Below, one piece after another: positions 1 to 8,547 of a stretch of DNA of 45,012 nucleotides (the first letter of the stretch is position 1; every line of letters starts with the position of its first letter). The notes beneath the pieces were generated by a model that was given only the letters and a program-made list of their open reading frames with translations, had not been told where the DNA came from and did no database searches. Source of the DNA: Methanosarcinaceae archaeon (GTDB taxonomy: Archaea; Halobacteriota; Methanosarcinia; Methanosarcinales; Methanosarcinaceae); contig JAMJFS010000013.1 of NCBI GenBank assembly GCA_023544565.1, positions 1 through 45,012 on the forward strand. The letters are read 5' to 3'. The position numbers and the translations under genes were made by a program.

Positions 1-45
1 ATATGATTCCATTCCAAGTTTATTTAAATTGTCGTGATGTAAAGG

Positions 46-52
46 TTTATAT
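46..52 (+). promoter_or_regulatory. TATA box of the tRNA-Cys/5S unit
   Basis: The sequence TTTATAT sits about 40 bases before the tRNA-Cys gene. Archaeal TATA boxes lie about 25 bases before the transcript start, so transcription would begin near 74-78, a short leader ahead of the tRNA. This suggests the tRNA and 5S gene are transcribed on their own and not from a full rRNA operon. Confidence 0.5.
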
Positions 53-88
53 CAATTGCGTCATTACTTTGCTTCGCTTGACATTTAT

Positions 89-161
89 GCCAAGGTGGCG
101 GAGAGGCTTACGCAATCGCCTGCAGAGCGATTCCAGTCCGGTTCGAATCCGGACCTTGGCT
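89..161 (+). tRNA. tRNA-Cys (GCA)
   Basis: A full cloverleaf can be drawn. The acceptor stem is GCCAAGG/CCTTGGC, the anticodon stem is ATCGC/GCGAT around the loop CTGCAGA (anticodon GCA), the variable loop is short, and the T arm is TCCGG-TTCGAAT-CCGGA. The discriminator base is T (U73), as expected for tRNA-Cys. No CCA is encoded. In this organism the tRNA is probably charged with phosphoserine by the SepRS encoded at 12276-13895 and then converted to Cys-tRNA by SepCysS, which is not in this window. Confidence 0.95.
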
Positions 162-182
162 TTAAAGATCCAGATTATAAGT

Positions 183-314
183 GTGAGTATGGCGGCCATA
201 GCGGCAGGGTAATTCCTGTACCCTTTCCGAACACAGAAGATAAGTCTGCCAGCGTTCTATATTGTACTGAGGTACGAGAGTCCTCGGGAACTATGGATCG
301 CTGCTGTGCTCACT
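183..314 (+). rRNA. 5S ribosomal RNA
   Basis: The core matches the archaeal 5S pattern (GGCGGCCATAGCGGC, then CCTGTACCC, TCCGAACACAGAAG and TAAGTCTGCC). The ends pair to form helix I: GTGAG at 183-187 with CTCAC at 309-313, and the pairing extends inward with G-U pairs. The exact ends are uncertain by a few bases. It starts about 20 bases after tRNA-Cys, so the two are probably cotranscribed. No 23S sequence precedes them in the window. Confidence 0.88.
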
Positions 315-316
315 CT

Positions 317-333
317 TACTATACCTTTTTTTA
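317..333 (+). terminator. T-rich terminator after 5S rRNA
   Basis: A pyrimidine- and T-rich run (ATACCTTTTTTT) begins just after the 5S terminal helix. Archaeal RNA polymerase stops at oligo-T tracts, so this is the likely end of the tRNA-5S transcript. Confidence 0.5.
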
Positions 334-480
334 ATAGATTTTTATATGAGAGTGTATACTTTATTCCACCGTTCAATGAAGTGGATCACTTAATTTTAGC
401 GGGAACGCGCGAGGCGCATCAACATTTAATTATGACTGAGCGTCGATTAGATATATCTCAAGTCCTATCTATTCCTCCAG

Positions 481-1941
481 ATGTCATCAAATTTCGAAAT
501 ACTTCAAAAAGACGCCGCAGGGCGCATCGGTAGGCTCACAACACCACACGGTGTAGTGGAAACACCAACCATCATGCCTGTCATAAATCCTAATATCCAG
601 ATCATCAAACCAAGTGAAATGAGGGATTTTGGTGCAGAGATCATCATAACAAATTCTTATATCATTTATCGCAGGGATGAACTGCGCGAGAAGGCATTGA
701 AAGATGGATTGCACTCGCTTCTTGATTTCGATGGTCCAATAATGACAGATTCGGGTTCGTTCCAGTTATCCGTATATGGTGAGGTCGAGGTCACCAACGA
801 ACAGATCATCGACTTCCAGCAGAAGATCGGCACAGACATTGGTGTGCCACTTGACATTCCGACCCCGCCTGATGTACCAAGATCCCGGGCAGAGTCCGAA
901 CTTGAAATAACCATTGAGCGACTGGCAAAGGCACGAGAACTTGTCAAAGACGGCATGTTGCTCGCAGGACCTGTGCAAGGTTCAACATATACTGATCTTC
1001 GGGAGAGATGTGGAAGGGAACTTTCGGAACTCAAATTCGACATCTATCCATTTGGTGCAGTCGTACCACTGATGGAATCATACCGCTATGCAGATCTTGT
1101 AGATGTAATCGCATCAGCCAAAAAAGGACTTGATCCAACTGCACCTGTACACCTGTTCGGTGCAGGACATCCAATGATGTTTGCGCTCGCAGTCGCACTC
1201 GGCTGTGACTTATTCGACTCGGCAGCTTATGCATTATATGCAAAAGACGGTCGGTATATGACCTCTCATGGAACACATCATGTCGAGGACTTGCATTATT
1301 TGCCATGCTCGTGTCCAATCTGTGTAAGTCATACAGCAGAGGAACTTAAAAGCGCAGAGAACAGCAGTGAACTTCTTGCACGGCATAACCTTTATGTAAC
1401 ATTCCAAGAGATGCGGCTCGTAAAACAGTCGATAAAAGAAGGTAACCTGCTAGAACTCGTTGAATTGCGCTGCCGCGCTCATCCGCATCTTCTGGAAGGA
1501 TTAAAGCAGGCATACAAATACTCGGATTGGCTTGAACAATGCGACCCTGCATCAAAATCAACATTCTTCTATTGTGGTCCCGAATCTGCAGATCGTCCTG
1601 AAGTCCTGCGTTTCTCAAACAGGCTGGACAGGTTAACTATCACGGGCACTGCGATCATTCGCACAAACCCTACAAAAAGGGACAGTGAATATGATAATCT
1701 GCTCACATTCAAACCACCATTTGGCGCATATCCGGTTGAACTTGGTGAAGTTTATCCATTAAACGCTGAAGTTATTTCCACTCCCGATTATGAAGCACTT
1801 GGGTGTGCACTTGAGAACACTATCCGTTTGATTGAACTTAACCCGGGTGCAGAGTTCACTTTTATAAGAAAAGATGGATTGGAACATCCATTATTTGAGA
1901 AACTGGCTAAAATTGCAAATGTGATCTATAATGGTGAGTGA
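481..1941 (+). CDS. tgtA: archaeosine tRNA-guanine(15) transglycosylase
   Basis: This enzyme exchanges guanine-15 in the D-loop of tRNA for preQ0, the first tRNA-bound step of archaeosine synthesis. The TGT barrel fills the first ~330 residues: MTDSGSFQ at 88-95 with D90, the GPVQGS loop near 163-168, and DLFDSAAYA with D246 as the likely nucleophile. A zinc site follows at CSCPIC (C276, C278, C281, plus H284). At 486 residues it is shorter than my recollection of the Pyrococcus enzyme (~580 residues, C-terminal PUA domain), so the PUA part is probably a separate gene, as I recall for Methanosarcina. TATA-like ATATAT at 451-456 puts the transcript start near the ATG, so the mRNA may be leaderless. 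Confidence 0.95.
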   Translation: MSSNFEILQKDAAGRIGRLTTPHGVVETPTIMPVINPNIQIIKPSEMRDFGAEIIITNSYIIYRRDELREKALKDGLHSLLDFDGPIMTDSGSFQLSVYGEVEVTNEQIIDFQQKIGTDIGVPLDIPTPPDVPRSRAESELEITIERLAKARELVKDGMLLAGPVQGSTYTDLRERCGRELSELKFDIYPFGAVVPLMESYRYADLVDVIASAKKGLDPTAPVHLFGAGHPMMFALAVALGCDLFDSAAYALYAKDGRYMTSHGTHHVEDLHYLPCSCPICVSHTAEELKSAENSSELLARHNLYVTFQEMRLVKQSIKEGNLLELVELRCRAHPHLLEGLKQAYKYSDWLEQCDPASKSTFFYCGPESADRPEVLRFSNRLDRLTITGTAIIRTNPTKRDSEYDNLLTFKPPFGAYPVELGEVYPLNAEVISTPDYEALGCALENTIRLIELNPGAEFTFIRKDGLEHPLFEKLAKIANVIYNGE

Positions 1942-2004
1942 TGGTTTTGGTCATTAAAAATCGGCAAACTCACCGTGCAATCATTTTGTTATAATTTTTG
2001 ATAG

Positions 2005-2025
2005 TATATGTTTTATAAACATATA
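2005..2025. promoter_or_regulatory. perfect 9-bp palindrome
   Basis: TATATGTTT and AAACATATA form a perfect 9-bp dyad around the triplet TAT. It lies 64 bases after the tgtA stop and about 140 bases before the UbiA gene, beside a hairpin repeat copy. It could be a terminator stem for tgtA or an operator. The sequence alone does not decide. Confidence 0.4.
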
Positions 2026-2026
2026 G

Positions 2027-2067
2027 TCCGAGTCAATTCGACCGAAGGGAGAATTTTCTCGTTTTGA
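2027..2067 (-). repeat. hairpin repeat family A, copy with changed stem
   Basis: Read on the minus strand, this aligns with the copy at 44959-44990. It shares CAAAACGAGAAAA, then CTC-CTT, then ACTCGGA. The inner stem is AATTC/GAATT where the other copies have AACGC/GCGTT. Both arms changed together, so pairing is kept at two positions. See the matching finding. Confidence 0.6.
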
Positions 2068-2167
2068 TAATTATAGTTGTTTGAAAACGGGTTTGCAACG
2101 TGTTACTTATAACAAGGCTAATATATAATATTGGAAATTAGAAAGTAGTTTTATTAAGGTGATATAT

Positions 2168-3112
2168 TTGGTATCAACAACAGAATCAAAGCCTCAAAAC
2201 CCGTATCTTGAAATGCTGAGGCCAGAGATAGCAGATATGGATCTGGCACTTCCCGCAGCAAGTGCGCTGTTAGCATCATATCTTTTAGCAGGTGCATTCC
2301 CACCGCTTATCCCGTTCATAATCGCAGTGATGGGTGGTTATGCAGCGATTACGAGTTCGTATGTGTTCAATGATTGCTGTGACATCGATATTGATGAGAT
2401 CAATCTGCCGAATCGTCCTTTGCCATCATCAAAAATATCAAAGAAACACGCACTTTCATATTCACTTTTTCTTGCAATAATCGCTTCGGTTGTTGCTCTT
2501 TATCTGAATCCTGAATCCTTTGTGATACTGATCATCGCGGTCGCTACCATCAGCATATATTCAGTAGTGGCAAAGAGAATGACGTTCTTGAGTTTTGTAC
2601 CTGTGGGAATCGCTTACGGTCTTGTTCCAATTGGAATATGGTTAGCCTTTGATCCTGCAGGAATTCTAAAGGAAGGGCTCGATTCTGTAATACTTCCTGT
2701 ACCCGCGATATTTTTGGGCATAATGATGTGTGTCACTGATTGGGGATTCACATTATCCGGCGTTGCAAGGGATGTAGAAGGCGACCGTGCCAAAGGTGCA
2801 CCAACATTTCCTGTCACGTTCGGTATTCCGGCAACATCGAAGTTAGTAACACTTTGCTGGATCGCAGGTGTCATAGCATCACTCATCATCGGATGGACGG
2901 CACATCTTGGTCTGATCTTCTTTGCAGGTGCAATATTTGCAGGTGCATGGATGCTCACAAAGTCATTTGATTTCATAAAGAACCCCTTGCCTGAGCGTGG
3001 TGGCAGGTTATTTCTACAGGGTTCCAGATACAGGGGCGTGATGTTTGGTTCACTCATTGTAGATGTAGTATTATCCACTATATCTGCAGGTTATGTTTCA
3101 CTTTTATGGTAA
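2168..3112 (+). CDS. UbiA-family prenyltransferase
   Basis: An integral membrane prenyltransferase that joins an isoprenoid diphosphate to an acceptor ring or lipid. Both Asp-rich motifs are present: NDCCDIDIDE followed by NLPNRP, and RDVEGDRAKGA. Between and around them are about eight hydrophobic segments. A GTG at 2159 is possible, but AAGGTGAT at 2156-2163 is a good ribosome binding site for the TTG at 2168, giving 314 residues. Its neighbours 15 bases downstream (a geranylgeranyl-reductase-like flavoprotein) and then a radical SAM protein suggest one pathway. Digeranylgeranylglyceryl phosphate synthase is one option. A prenyl step of methanophenazine or another quinone-like carrier is another. 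I cannot choose between them. Confidence 0.85.
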   Translation: MVSTTESKPQNPYLEMLRPEIADMDLALPAASALLASYLLAGAFPPLIPFIIAVMGGYAAITSSYVFNDCCDIDIDEINLPNRPLPSSKISKKHALSYSLFLAIIASVVALYLNPESFVILIIAVATISIYSVVAKRMTFLSFVPVGIAYGLVPIGIWLAFDPAGILKEGLDSVILPVPAIFLGIMMCVTDWGFTLSGVARDVEGDRAKGAPTFPVTFGIPATSKLVTLCWIAGVIASLIIGWTAHLGLIFFAGAIFAGAWMLTKSFDFIKNPLPERGGRLFLQGSRYRGVMFGSLIVDVVLSTISAGYVSLLW

Positions 3113-3127
3113 TAAGGAGACATGTTT

Positions 3128-4285
3128 ATGGATGCAGATATTCTTGTGATAGGTGCCTCTCCTGCCGGTATCATGGTAGCGAGAAACGCATCCCAAAAAG
3201 GTGCGAATGTCATTCTTATCGACAGCAAAGATAAGTTAGGTCACCCTCCGCATCCTGCCAATACATTCTTTAAGGGAATGTTTGACAAGGCAGGAGAAAA
3301 AGTGAATCAGAAATATGTAATACACAATCTCAAGGGCATGCACATCGTTGCACCACACGGCGATGAGATTGTTGTTGAGACCCCCGGATATTTTCTTGAC
3401 CGCACAAAATTTGACGAACATTATGTAAAAGAGGTAGAAAAAGCAGGCGTGGACGTTCGCACAGGTATTGAGTCGTATAATGTGCTCAAGACCGGCGACA
3501 CGTTCTCTGTGAGTACATCCGAAGGAATGCTCAGATCAAAGATCGTTATCGCTGCCGATGGTATTAATTCAAAGACTGCCGGATTGTTAGGGCTAAAAAC
3601 TGTCAGGTACCCAAATGATATAGCATGGGCAGTGGAAGCCGAGATAGAGGCAGATGGTGTCGGAGATGCGGACATGTTCGAGTATTATCTTGGAAGCATT
3701 GCACCCGGCTGGAAATCCACATATTCCCCGGGCGGCGGTGATCATGCAACACTTGGTGTGTATGTCAGGAGAAACGGTATAGATGTATCTTCATTCTTTG
3801 ACAGTTGGCTTGAAAAGTTCAAACGTATGAAAGGGCTTGATGATATAAAGATCCTGAAAAAACATGTTGGCGGAGATCCTATCGCAACTATTCCAAACCG
3901 GATCGTTGCTGACGGTATCATGGTTACGGGCGGTGCGGCAGGACAGTCCGGTATCGGGTATGGCATGCGTGCCGGACAGATATGCGGGGACGTGGCAGCC
4001 GATGCGGTTGCAAAAGGGGATGTATCTGCAAAAGTACTTTCCCAGTACAAAAAACAGTGGAACAGTGAATTCAGGACAGAATATTATCTTGGTCGTATCG
4101 CACTTGAAACACTTCGAAAGATGGATGATCATGAGATCGATAACATGATGAAAACATTCAAGGGGCAGGACCTTTCATTTATACACGGCAGTTCGTTCGA
4201 TCAGGCAATGCAGGTTGGAATGTTCATGCTGAAGAAGAATCCGGCATCATTGTTGTCCTATCGTGCACTGCTTCGGAACAGATGA
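3128..4285 (+). CDS. geranylgeranyl-reductase-like FAD oxidoreductase
   Basis: A flavoprotein of the geranylgeranyl reductase / halogenase superfamily. The N-terminus has the FAD-binding fold with GASPAG near residues 8-13 and an acidic residue in VILIDS. A second FAD motif, IAADGINS, lies mid-protein, and GGAAGQSGIGYGMRAG sits near residue 280. The Cys-containing CGG motif and the GWVFPK motif seen in the homologue at 24852-26009 are missing, so its substrate may differ. The AAGGAGA at 3114-3120 favours the ATG at 3128 over that at 3122. It lies between the UbiA gene and the radical SAM gene. Saturation of an isoprenoid chain is the likely chemistry, by inference. Confidence 0.8.
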   Translation: MDADILVIGASPAGIMVARNASQKGANVILIDSKDKLGHPPHPANTFFKGMFDKAGEKVNQKYVIHNLKGMHIVAPHGDEIVVETPGYFLDRTKFDEHYVKEVEKAGVDVRTGIESYNVLKTGDTFSVSTSEGMLRSKIVIAADGINSKTAGLLGLKTVRYPNDIAWAVEAEIEADGVGDADMFEYYLGSIAPGWKSTYSPGGGDHATLGVYVRRNGIDVSSFFDSWLEKFKRMKGLDDIKILKKHVGGDPIATIPNRIVADGIMVTGGAAGQSGIGYGMRAGQICGDVAADAVAKGDVSAKVLSQYKKQWNSEFRTEYYLGRIALETLRKMDDHEIDNMMKTFKGQDLSFIHGSSFDQAMQVGMFMLKKNPASLLSYRALLRNR

Positions 4286-4339
4286 TGTGCATTCATAGTT
4301 TTAGTATGATTACAACAATACATAATAGTGGTAATTAAA

Positions 4340-5473
4340 ATGAAGTATTATCTTTACAAGAACCCTTTTTTCAAGGTCTATGCAATAATCAAGGATGGTC
4401 GTGTCCGGATCAAAACTTCAGGCATCGGCTCATCTCCCATGAAGCCAATGGTGTCGGGAATGCTTGACATATTTGAGGGCAAAAAACCTGCAAAAGTGGA
4501 AGATGACCGGCTAATCTTTTCAACATGGATGCCCCCAATCCCCAGTACGGCATTCAGCCGCTCGGTGGCAAATCAGATTAAGAGTTTGCGTGGCAGCATG
4601 GTGCCGGAACAGGTGACGATATCCATCACTGAAGAGTGCCCCAATAATTGTATCCACTGTGCTCTACCTGATACAAAGAACAAGGATCGTCTATCTCCTG
4701 AAGTAATAAAGAATGTGATCGACCAGTCACTTGACATGGGCACAACCCTGATCATATTCGATGGTGGGGAGCCGCTTGCTTATGGTGGTTTGGGAGATTT
4801 GATACGTCATGTAGACACTAACCGCGCAGTTTCTGCGATGTTCACATCAGGTGTCGGACTTACGCCACAACGCGCTAGAAGTTTGAAAGAATCGGGGTTA
4901 TATATGGTGAGTGTTAGTTTTGACAGTGCCAACGAGGAAGGGCATGATCATATGAGGGGGCGTGCCGGCGTTTATAAAGATGCTATCAATGCGGTTAAGA
5001 ATTCAATGGATGCGGGATTGCTTGCTAATATATATGTGGTAATATCCCCGCGTAATATCGATGAGCTGGATGATCTCTACACATTGGCGCGTGAAATGGG
5101 TGTTCATGAACTTTCCTTTTATGAGATCGTTCCGACTGGCCGGTGGATCGATCATGAGAATGATATACTATCATTTGACGACCATCGCAAACTTGATGAT
5201 TTTGTAGCGCGTGCCGACGCTATGGATGGGCCGCGGGTATTTTCAATTCCGCACGTTATGAAGACAACCGGCTGTTTTGCGGGTAGAAAATGGCTGCATG
5301 TGACTCCACAGGGTGATGTTTTACCATGTGCGTGCATTCCGATCTCATTTGGGAATATCCACAGGGACACACTCAAGAGTGTGTGGAAAAAGATCCGTAA
5401 AGATCCTGCTTACAATGCAGACTCATGTCTGATGAGGGATGTAGAGTTTAGGACATTGCATATTGATGTGTAA
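4340..5473 (+). CDS. radical SAM protein with Cys-rich C-terminal domain
   Basis: A radical SAM enzyme. CPNNCIHC (CxxxCxxC) near residues 98-105 binds the catalytic 4Fe-4S cluster, FDGGEPL is the GGE motif for SAM, and the barrel continues to about residue 300. A C-terminal segment with CFAGRKW, then VLPCACIP and a last Cys near residue 367, looks like a SPASM or Twitch domain holding an extra cluster. About 80 residues precede the core. GTGGTAA at 4328-4334 serves as the ribosome binding site for the ATG at 4340, though a GTG at 4328 is also open. Being third in line after UbiA and the flavoprotein, it may modify the same lipid or ring, which is inference. Confidence 0.85.
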   Translation: MKYYLYKNPFFKVYAIIKDGRVRIKTSGIGSSPMKPMVSGMLDIFEGKKPAKVEDDRLIFSTWMPPIPSTAFSRSVANQIKSLRGSMVPEQVTISITEECPNNCIHCALPDTKNKDRLSPEVIKNVIDQSLDMGTTLIIFDGGEPLAYGGLGDLIRHVDTNRAVSAMFTSGVGLTPQRARSLKESGLYMVSVSFDSANEEGHDHMRGRAGVYKDAINAVKNSMDAGLLANIYVVISPRNIDELDDLYTLAREMGVHELSFYEIVPTGRWIDHENDILSFDDHRKLDDFVARADAMDGPRVFSIPHVMKTTGCFAGRKWLHVTPQGDVLPCACIPISFGNIHRDTLKSVWKKIRKDPAYNADSCLMRDVEFRTLHIDV

Positions 5474-5536
5474 GATGGATGGATCTGGCAATAGATGTGC
5501 AACATATATGTTACAAAATGCAGAAAAAGTTATTAT

Positions 5537-5556
5537 GGGTGGTAGTTAAACCACCC
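5537..5556. terminator. hairpin between convergent genes
   Basis: GGGTGGT and ACCACCC form a perfect 7-bp stem with a 6-base loop. It sits between the stop of the radical SAM gene and the stop of the coiled-coil gene, which converge here. A bidirectional terminator fits, although no long T-run follows. Confidence 0.45.
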
Positions 5557-5581
5557 GTCTATATGATATACTTAAAGTGGT

Positions 5582-6487
5582 TTAGAGAAGCCCTGATCTT
5601 TGGAGTGCCATAAGGTTTTCCATAGTCAGTTTTTCACCGGATTTGAATTTATCAAAGATATCTTCAGCATCCTTCTTAGCATCTTCTCGCACACCATCTT
5701 TTCTGGAGTCAGTCTCGTTCTTTCTGAGTTTACGGACTTCTTTATCGATGTCACGTATCTCTTTTTGTGCAGCAATGAATTTCTTGTGATGTTCATCTGC
5801 CTCTTCCTGCACTTTTACGAATTCCTTGTGAGCTGCATCTGATTCTGCACGTACCGTGTCTGCTTCCTTGAAAGTGGAAATCATTTTGTCATGACTTTCC
5901 TGTGCTTTTTGTGCATATTCGGACAGGGTTGTGTGGAAAATAGAAGCTTCATCTCGAATAGCCTGTGCTTCATCAAGAACGGTTTTAAGCTCAGTGTTAT
6001 CATCGATCTCGGCTTTTTTGGAATTGTACAGTTTCTGGAGTTCAGTGATCTTACCGACCAATTCACGTTCCTTGCTTGTGGTCATCACTTCTGTCTGCTG
6101 TGAAAATTCCAGACGGTCAATGTCTTTGCGAATGTCCTTCATGGACGGTCCACCAAGATTATTATCTTTTCGGAGAGCGTCTGCCTTAGCAAAAATTGCA
6201 TTAGCTCTGGAATTTATCTCGTCGCGCTGTGCTTTACACTCTTTGACCTTTTCGTTATTTTCGTCTCTGAGTTTCTTAAATTCCTGCGCTTCGTTTATGA
6301 GATCCTTTGTACGCTTGTTAAGATCATTACGTTTAGTTGCCAGGATACTTGCCTGTGCATTAAGGTCATTACGTTTGTTCTTACTCTCTTCGGACTGTTC
6401 TCTCAGGGTTGTCTTTTTGTCATTTAGTTCTTTCAACATTTTCTTTATGTCCTCCCGTTCCAGCAAAAAAGCTGGTATTTCATGCAT
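5582..6487 (-). CDS. archaeal coiled-coil protein (COG1340-like)
   Basis: A 301-residue protein that is almost entirely charged heptad sequence. Repeated patterns such as KRNDLN, KKAEI and KEIRDIDKEVRKL point to long coiled coils, and only the last ~40 residues (a SGEKLTMENLMALQRSG tail) look different. This resembles the archaeal COG1340 family of unknown function, often found near serB. No signal or membrane segment is seen. The start is uncertain: the ATG at 6487 has no clear ribosome site, and an ATG at 6439 lies after an internal GGGAGG. It is downstream of serB on the same strand with a 95-base gap and may be cotranscribed. Confidence 0.8.
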   Translation of the reverse strand: MHEIPAFLLEREDIKKMLKELNDKKTTLREQSEESKNKRNDLNAQASILATKRNDLNKRTKDLINEAQEFKKLRDENNEKVKECKAQRDEINSRANAIFAKADALRKDNNLGGPSMKDIRKDIDRLEFSQQTEVMTTSKERELVGKITELQKLYNSKKAEIDDNTELKTVLDEAQAIRDEASIFHTTLSEYAQKAQESHDKMISTFKEADTVRAESDAAHKEFVKVQEEADEHHKKFIAAQKEIRDIDKEVRKLRKNETDSRKDGVREDAKKDAEDIFDKFKSGEKLTMENLMALQRSGLL

Positions 6488-6582
6488 TTCCAGTCATATA
6501 CAAGTTGTAACCTTGCATAACCAAAGTAAATTTTTGCTAGAGCAGAAATTTACCATTGCACGATACGTTGGCAATTATTCCT

Positions 6583-7251
6583 TTAATCCAATGCCTGGAT
6601 TACTGGAATCACCGCCTTAAGATTTTTTTGTGTAATGACAACATCTGCATATTCGCGCAGGATCTCTTTTGAATTGAATGCAATTGAGTATCCTGCTTTT
6701 TCGAAAATACATATATCATTAGCACCATCGCCAATAACGACACACTCATCAGGTCTCACTCCATTTTGTCGGGCAATCTCCTCAAAAACATGCTCTTTCG
6801 AGTTTTGTTTTGTAAGGGGACCTGTGACCTCACCTGTTAAATGTCCGCCATTGACTATAAGTTCATTTGAAAACACATAATCCATTCCAAGGAGTTTACC
6901 AATACGGTCAGTAGATATCGTAAATCCGCCAGAGACCATTGCAGTCTTATATCCGGCATCTTTCACGTATTTGACCAGTTCTTTTGCACCCGGCATTAGT
7001 GGCATTTTATCTACGGCTTCTTGTGCCTCCTTAAAAGGCAGACCTTTAAAAAAGTTCACTCTCTCTGAAAGTGCCTGGCCATAGTCTAATTTACCGTTCA
7101 TGGCAAGATTTGTAATCTCAGCAACCTTTTCCGCAACACCGGCAGCTCCTGCAAGTTCATCGATGGTTTCAGCATCAATAAGTGTGCTGTCCATATCAAA
7201 AACAATTACCTTTGCAAATCCGGATTTAGAATAGTTACTGGTACAGTTCAC
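6583..7251 (-). CDS. serB: phosphoserine phosphatase
   Basis: A HAD-superfamily phosphatase that removes phosphate from O-phosphoserine to make serine. Motif I is FDMDSTLIDAETIDEL (DxDST, the first Asp being the nucleophile), motif II is MVSGGF, and the motif III/IV region is GDGANDICIFEKAGYSIAF. The 222 residues are normal for the family. The GTG start at 7251 gives about 12 extra N-terminal residues before the usual core, and no nearer start codon is seen. Its substrate is also what SepRS loads on tRNA-Cys, so the two enzymes share a phosphoserine pool. Confidence 0.93.
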   Translation of the reverse strand: MNCTSNYSKSGFAKVIVFDMDSTLIDAETIDELAGAAGVAEKVAEITNLAMNGKLDYGQALSERVNFFKGLPFKEAQEAVDKMPLMPGAKELVKYVKDAGYKTAMVSGGFTISTDRIGKLLGMDYVFSNELIVNGGHLTGEVTGPLTKQNSKEHVFEEIARQNGVRPDECVVIGDGANDICIFEKAGYSIAFNSKEILREYADVVITQKNLKAVIPVIQALD

Positions 7252-7458
7252 GCAATCAAACCTAATTTTTGGTACTCCTAATAATGAAATAGCATTTACT
7301 GTATTAGGACTGGATTGAAATAAATCCCATCACTTTTAACCCTTTCGGACCGGATGGCTGTTTTGGTCTATAAAAAGCACATATTTTATAGTAATTCATG
7401 GCGGATCAATTCCAAAAATAATATAAGCAACACTGGTAATCTTATTATGTGATCCAAA

Positions 7459-8289
7459 ATGGCTAAAATAGGATTTATAAAATTGGGAAATTTAGGGATG
7501 AGTCAGGTTATTGACTTGATTCAGGATGAGATTGCAGCAAGAGAAGGTATCGAGATCCGTGTTTTTGGAACTGGTCCAAAGATGGGTAAAGATGAAGCTG
7601 CACAAACAGAACACCTCAAGAAATGGGATGCTGACTTCTATGTCATGATCAGTCCAAATTCAAGTGCACCGGGACCAACCGCTGCACGAGAACTGTATAA
7701 AGATGTGCCATGTATCGTCATTTCTGATGGACCTACAAAGAAGGATGGCCGCCAGGCACTCGAAGATGCAGGCTTTGGTTACATCATCATGACTGTTGAT
7801 CCGCTGATTGGTGCAAAGACCGAGTTCCTCGACCCTGTTGAGATGGCTTCATTCAACTCTGATGCAATGAAAGTTCTTTCAACATGTGGTGTTGTAAGAC
7901 TTATTCAGGAAGCATTGGATGATGTGGGTGCACAGGTTGATGCGGGTAAATCCGGCAAGGATCTCGAACTTCCACACATTCTCGCAAAACCTGAGAAATG
8001 TATTGAGAGTGCAGGATTCTCAAACCCATACGCAAAAGCAAAAGCACTTGCTGCATTGCATATGGCTGACAAGGTTGCACAGATCAACTTCCCTGCATGC
8101 TTCATGATGAAAGACATCGAGCAGGTAACACTTACAACTGCAACAGGTCATGAGATGATGCGCGCAGCAGCACAACTTGCAATCGATGCAAGAGAGATCG
8201 AGAAATCCAATGATACGGTCTTCAGACTGGGTCACTCAAAGAAAGGCAATATTGTAAGAAAGACTAAATTGTACGAAAAACCACAGTAA
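7459..8289 (+). CDS. mtd: F420-dependent methylene-H4MPT dehydrogenase
   Basis: Mtd reversibly oxidises methylene-tetrahydromethanopterin (or tetrahydrosarcinapterin) with coenzyme F420, a central C1 step in methanogenesis and its reversal. The start MAKIGFIKLGNLG, the stretch MISPNSSAPGP, and VISDGPTKKDGR followed by GFGYIIMTVDP are typical. At 276 residues it is full length. It stands alone, divergent from serB, with its own upstream AT-rich promoter region and a strong terminator hairpin right after the stop. This fits a highly expressed single gene. Confidence 0.96.
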   Translation: MAKIGFIKLGNLGMSQVIDLIQDEIAAREGIEIRVFGTGPKMGKDEAAQTEHLKKWDADFYVMISPNSSAPGPTAARELYKDVPCIVISDGPTKKDGRQALEDAGFGYIIMTVDPLIGAKTEFLDPVEMASFNSDAMKVLSTCGVVRLIQEALDDVGAQVDAGKSGKDLELPHILAKPEKCIESAGFSNPYAKAKALAALHMADKVAQINFPACFMMKDIEQVTLTTATGHEMMRAAAQLAIDAREIEKSNDTVFRLGHSKKGNIVRKTKLYEKPQ

Positions 8290-8315
8290 AGTGCCCCATC
8301 TGGGCACTTCTTTTT
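8289..8315 (+). terminator. terminator of mtd
   Basis: AAGTGCCC and GGGCACTT form a perfect 8-bp stem with a 5-base loop, overlapping the mtd stop codon, followed by CTTTTTC. This is a clear stem plus T-run. Confidence 0.7.
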
Positions 8316-8337
8316 CAATTTTCTTCACAACGAATCT

Positions 8338-8547
8338 ATGAATGTATTGGTTGCTTTTGGGATTGGCGCACTTGTTTTCATATTCATTGTGATTCTTACT
8401 GCATATTTTTTAAAATCTGCATTGTTTCTGGAATCTGCTACTAATAAGAGTTATGCCACCGAGGCGCAGGAACACGTTGATGATGCAATTGACGACAGGG
8501 TGGATGATGACCAGGACACATCCGAAATAATGTCAGAGGAATCCTGA
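8338..8547 (+). CDS. small membrane protein with acidic tail
   Basis: A 69-residue reading frame I do not recognise. Residues 3-30 form one hydrophobic helix, and the rest is a soluble tail rich in Asp and Glu (HVDDAIDDRVDDDQDTSE). This layout looks like a real single-pass membrane protein and not chance. Against it, no clear ribosome binding site is seen, the mtd terminator lies just before it, and its last 15 bases overlap the 3' end of the opposing protease gene. Confidence 0.5.
   Translation: MNVLVAFGIGALVFIFIVILTAYFLKSALFLESATNKSYATEAQEHVDDAIDDRVDDDQDTSEIMSEES

Noticed and set aside
89-161. The tRNA could be read as tRNA-Leu or Ser because of its D-loop
   Set aside because: The variable loop is only five bases and the anticodon stem fixes GCA, so it is tRNA-Cys.
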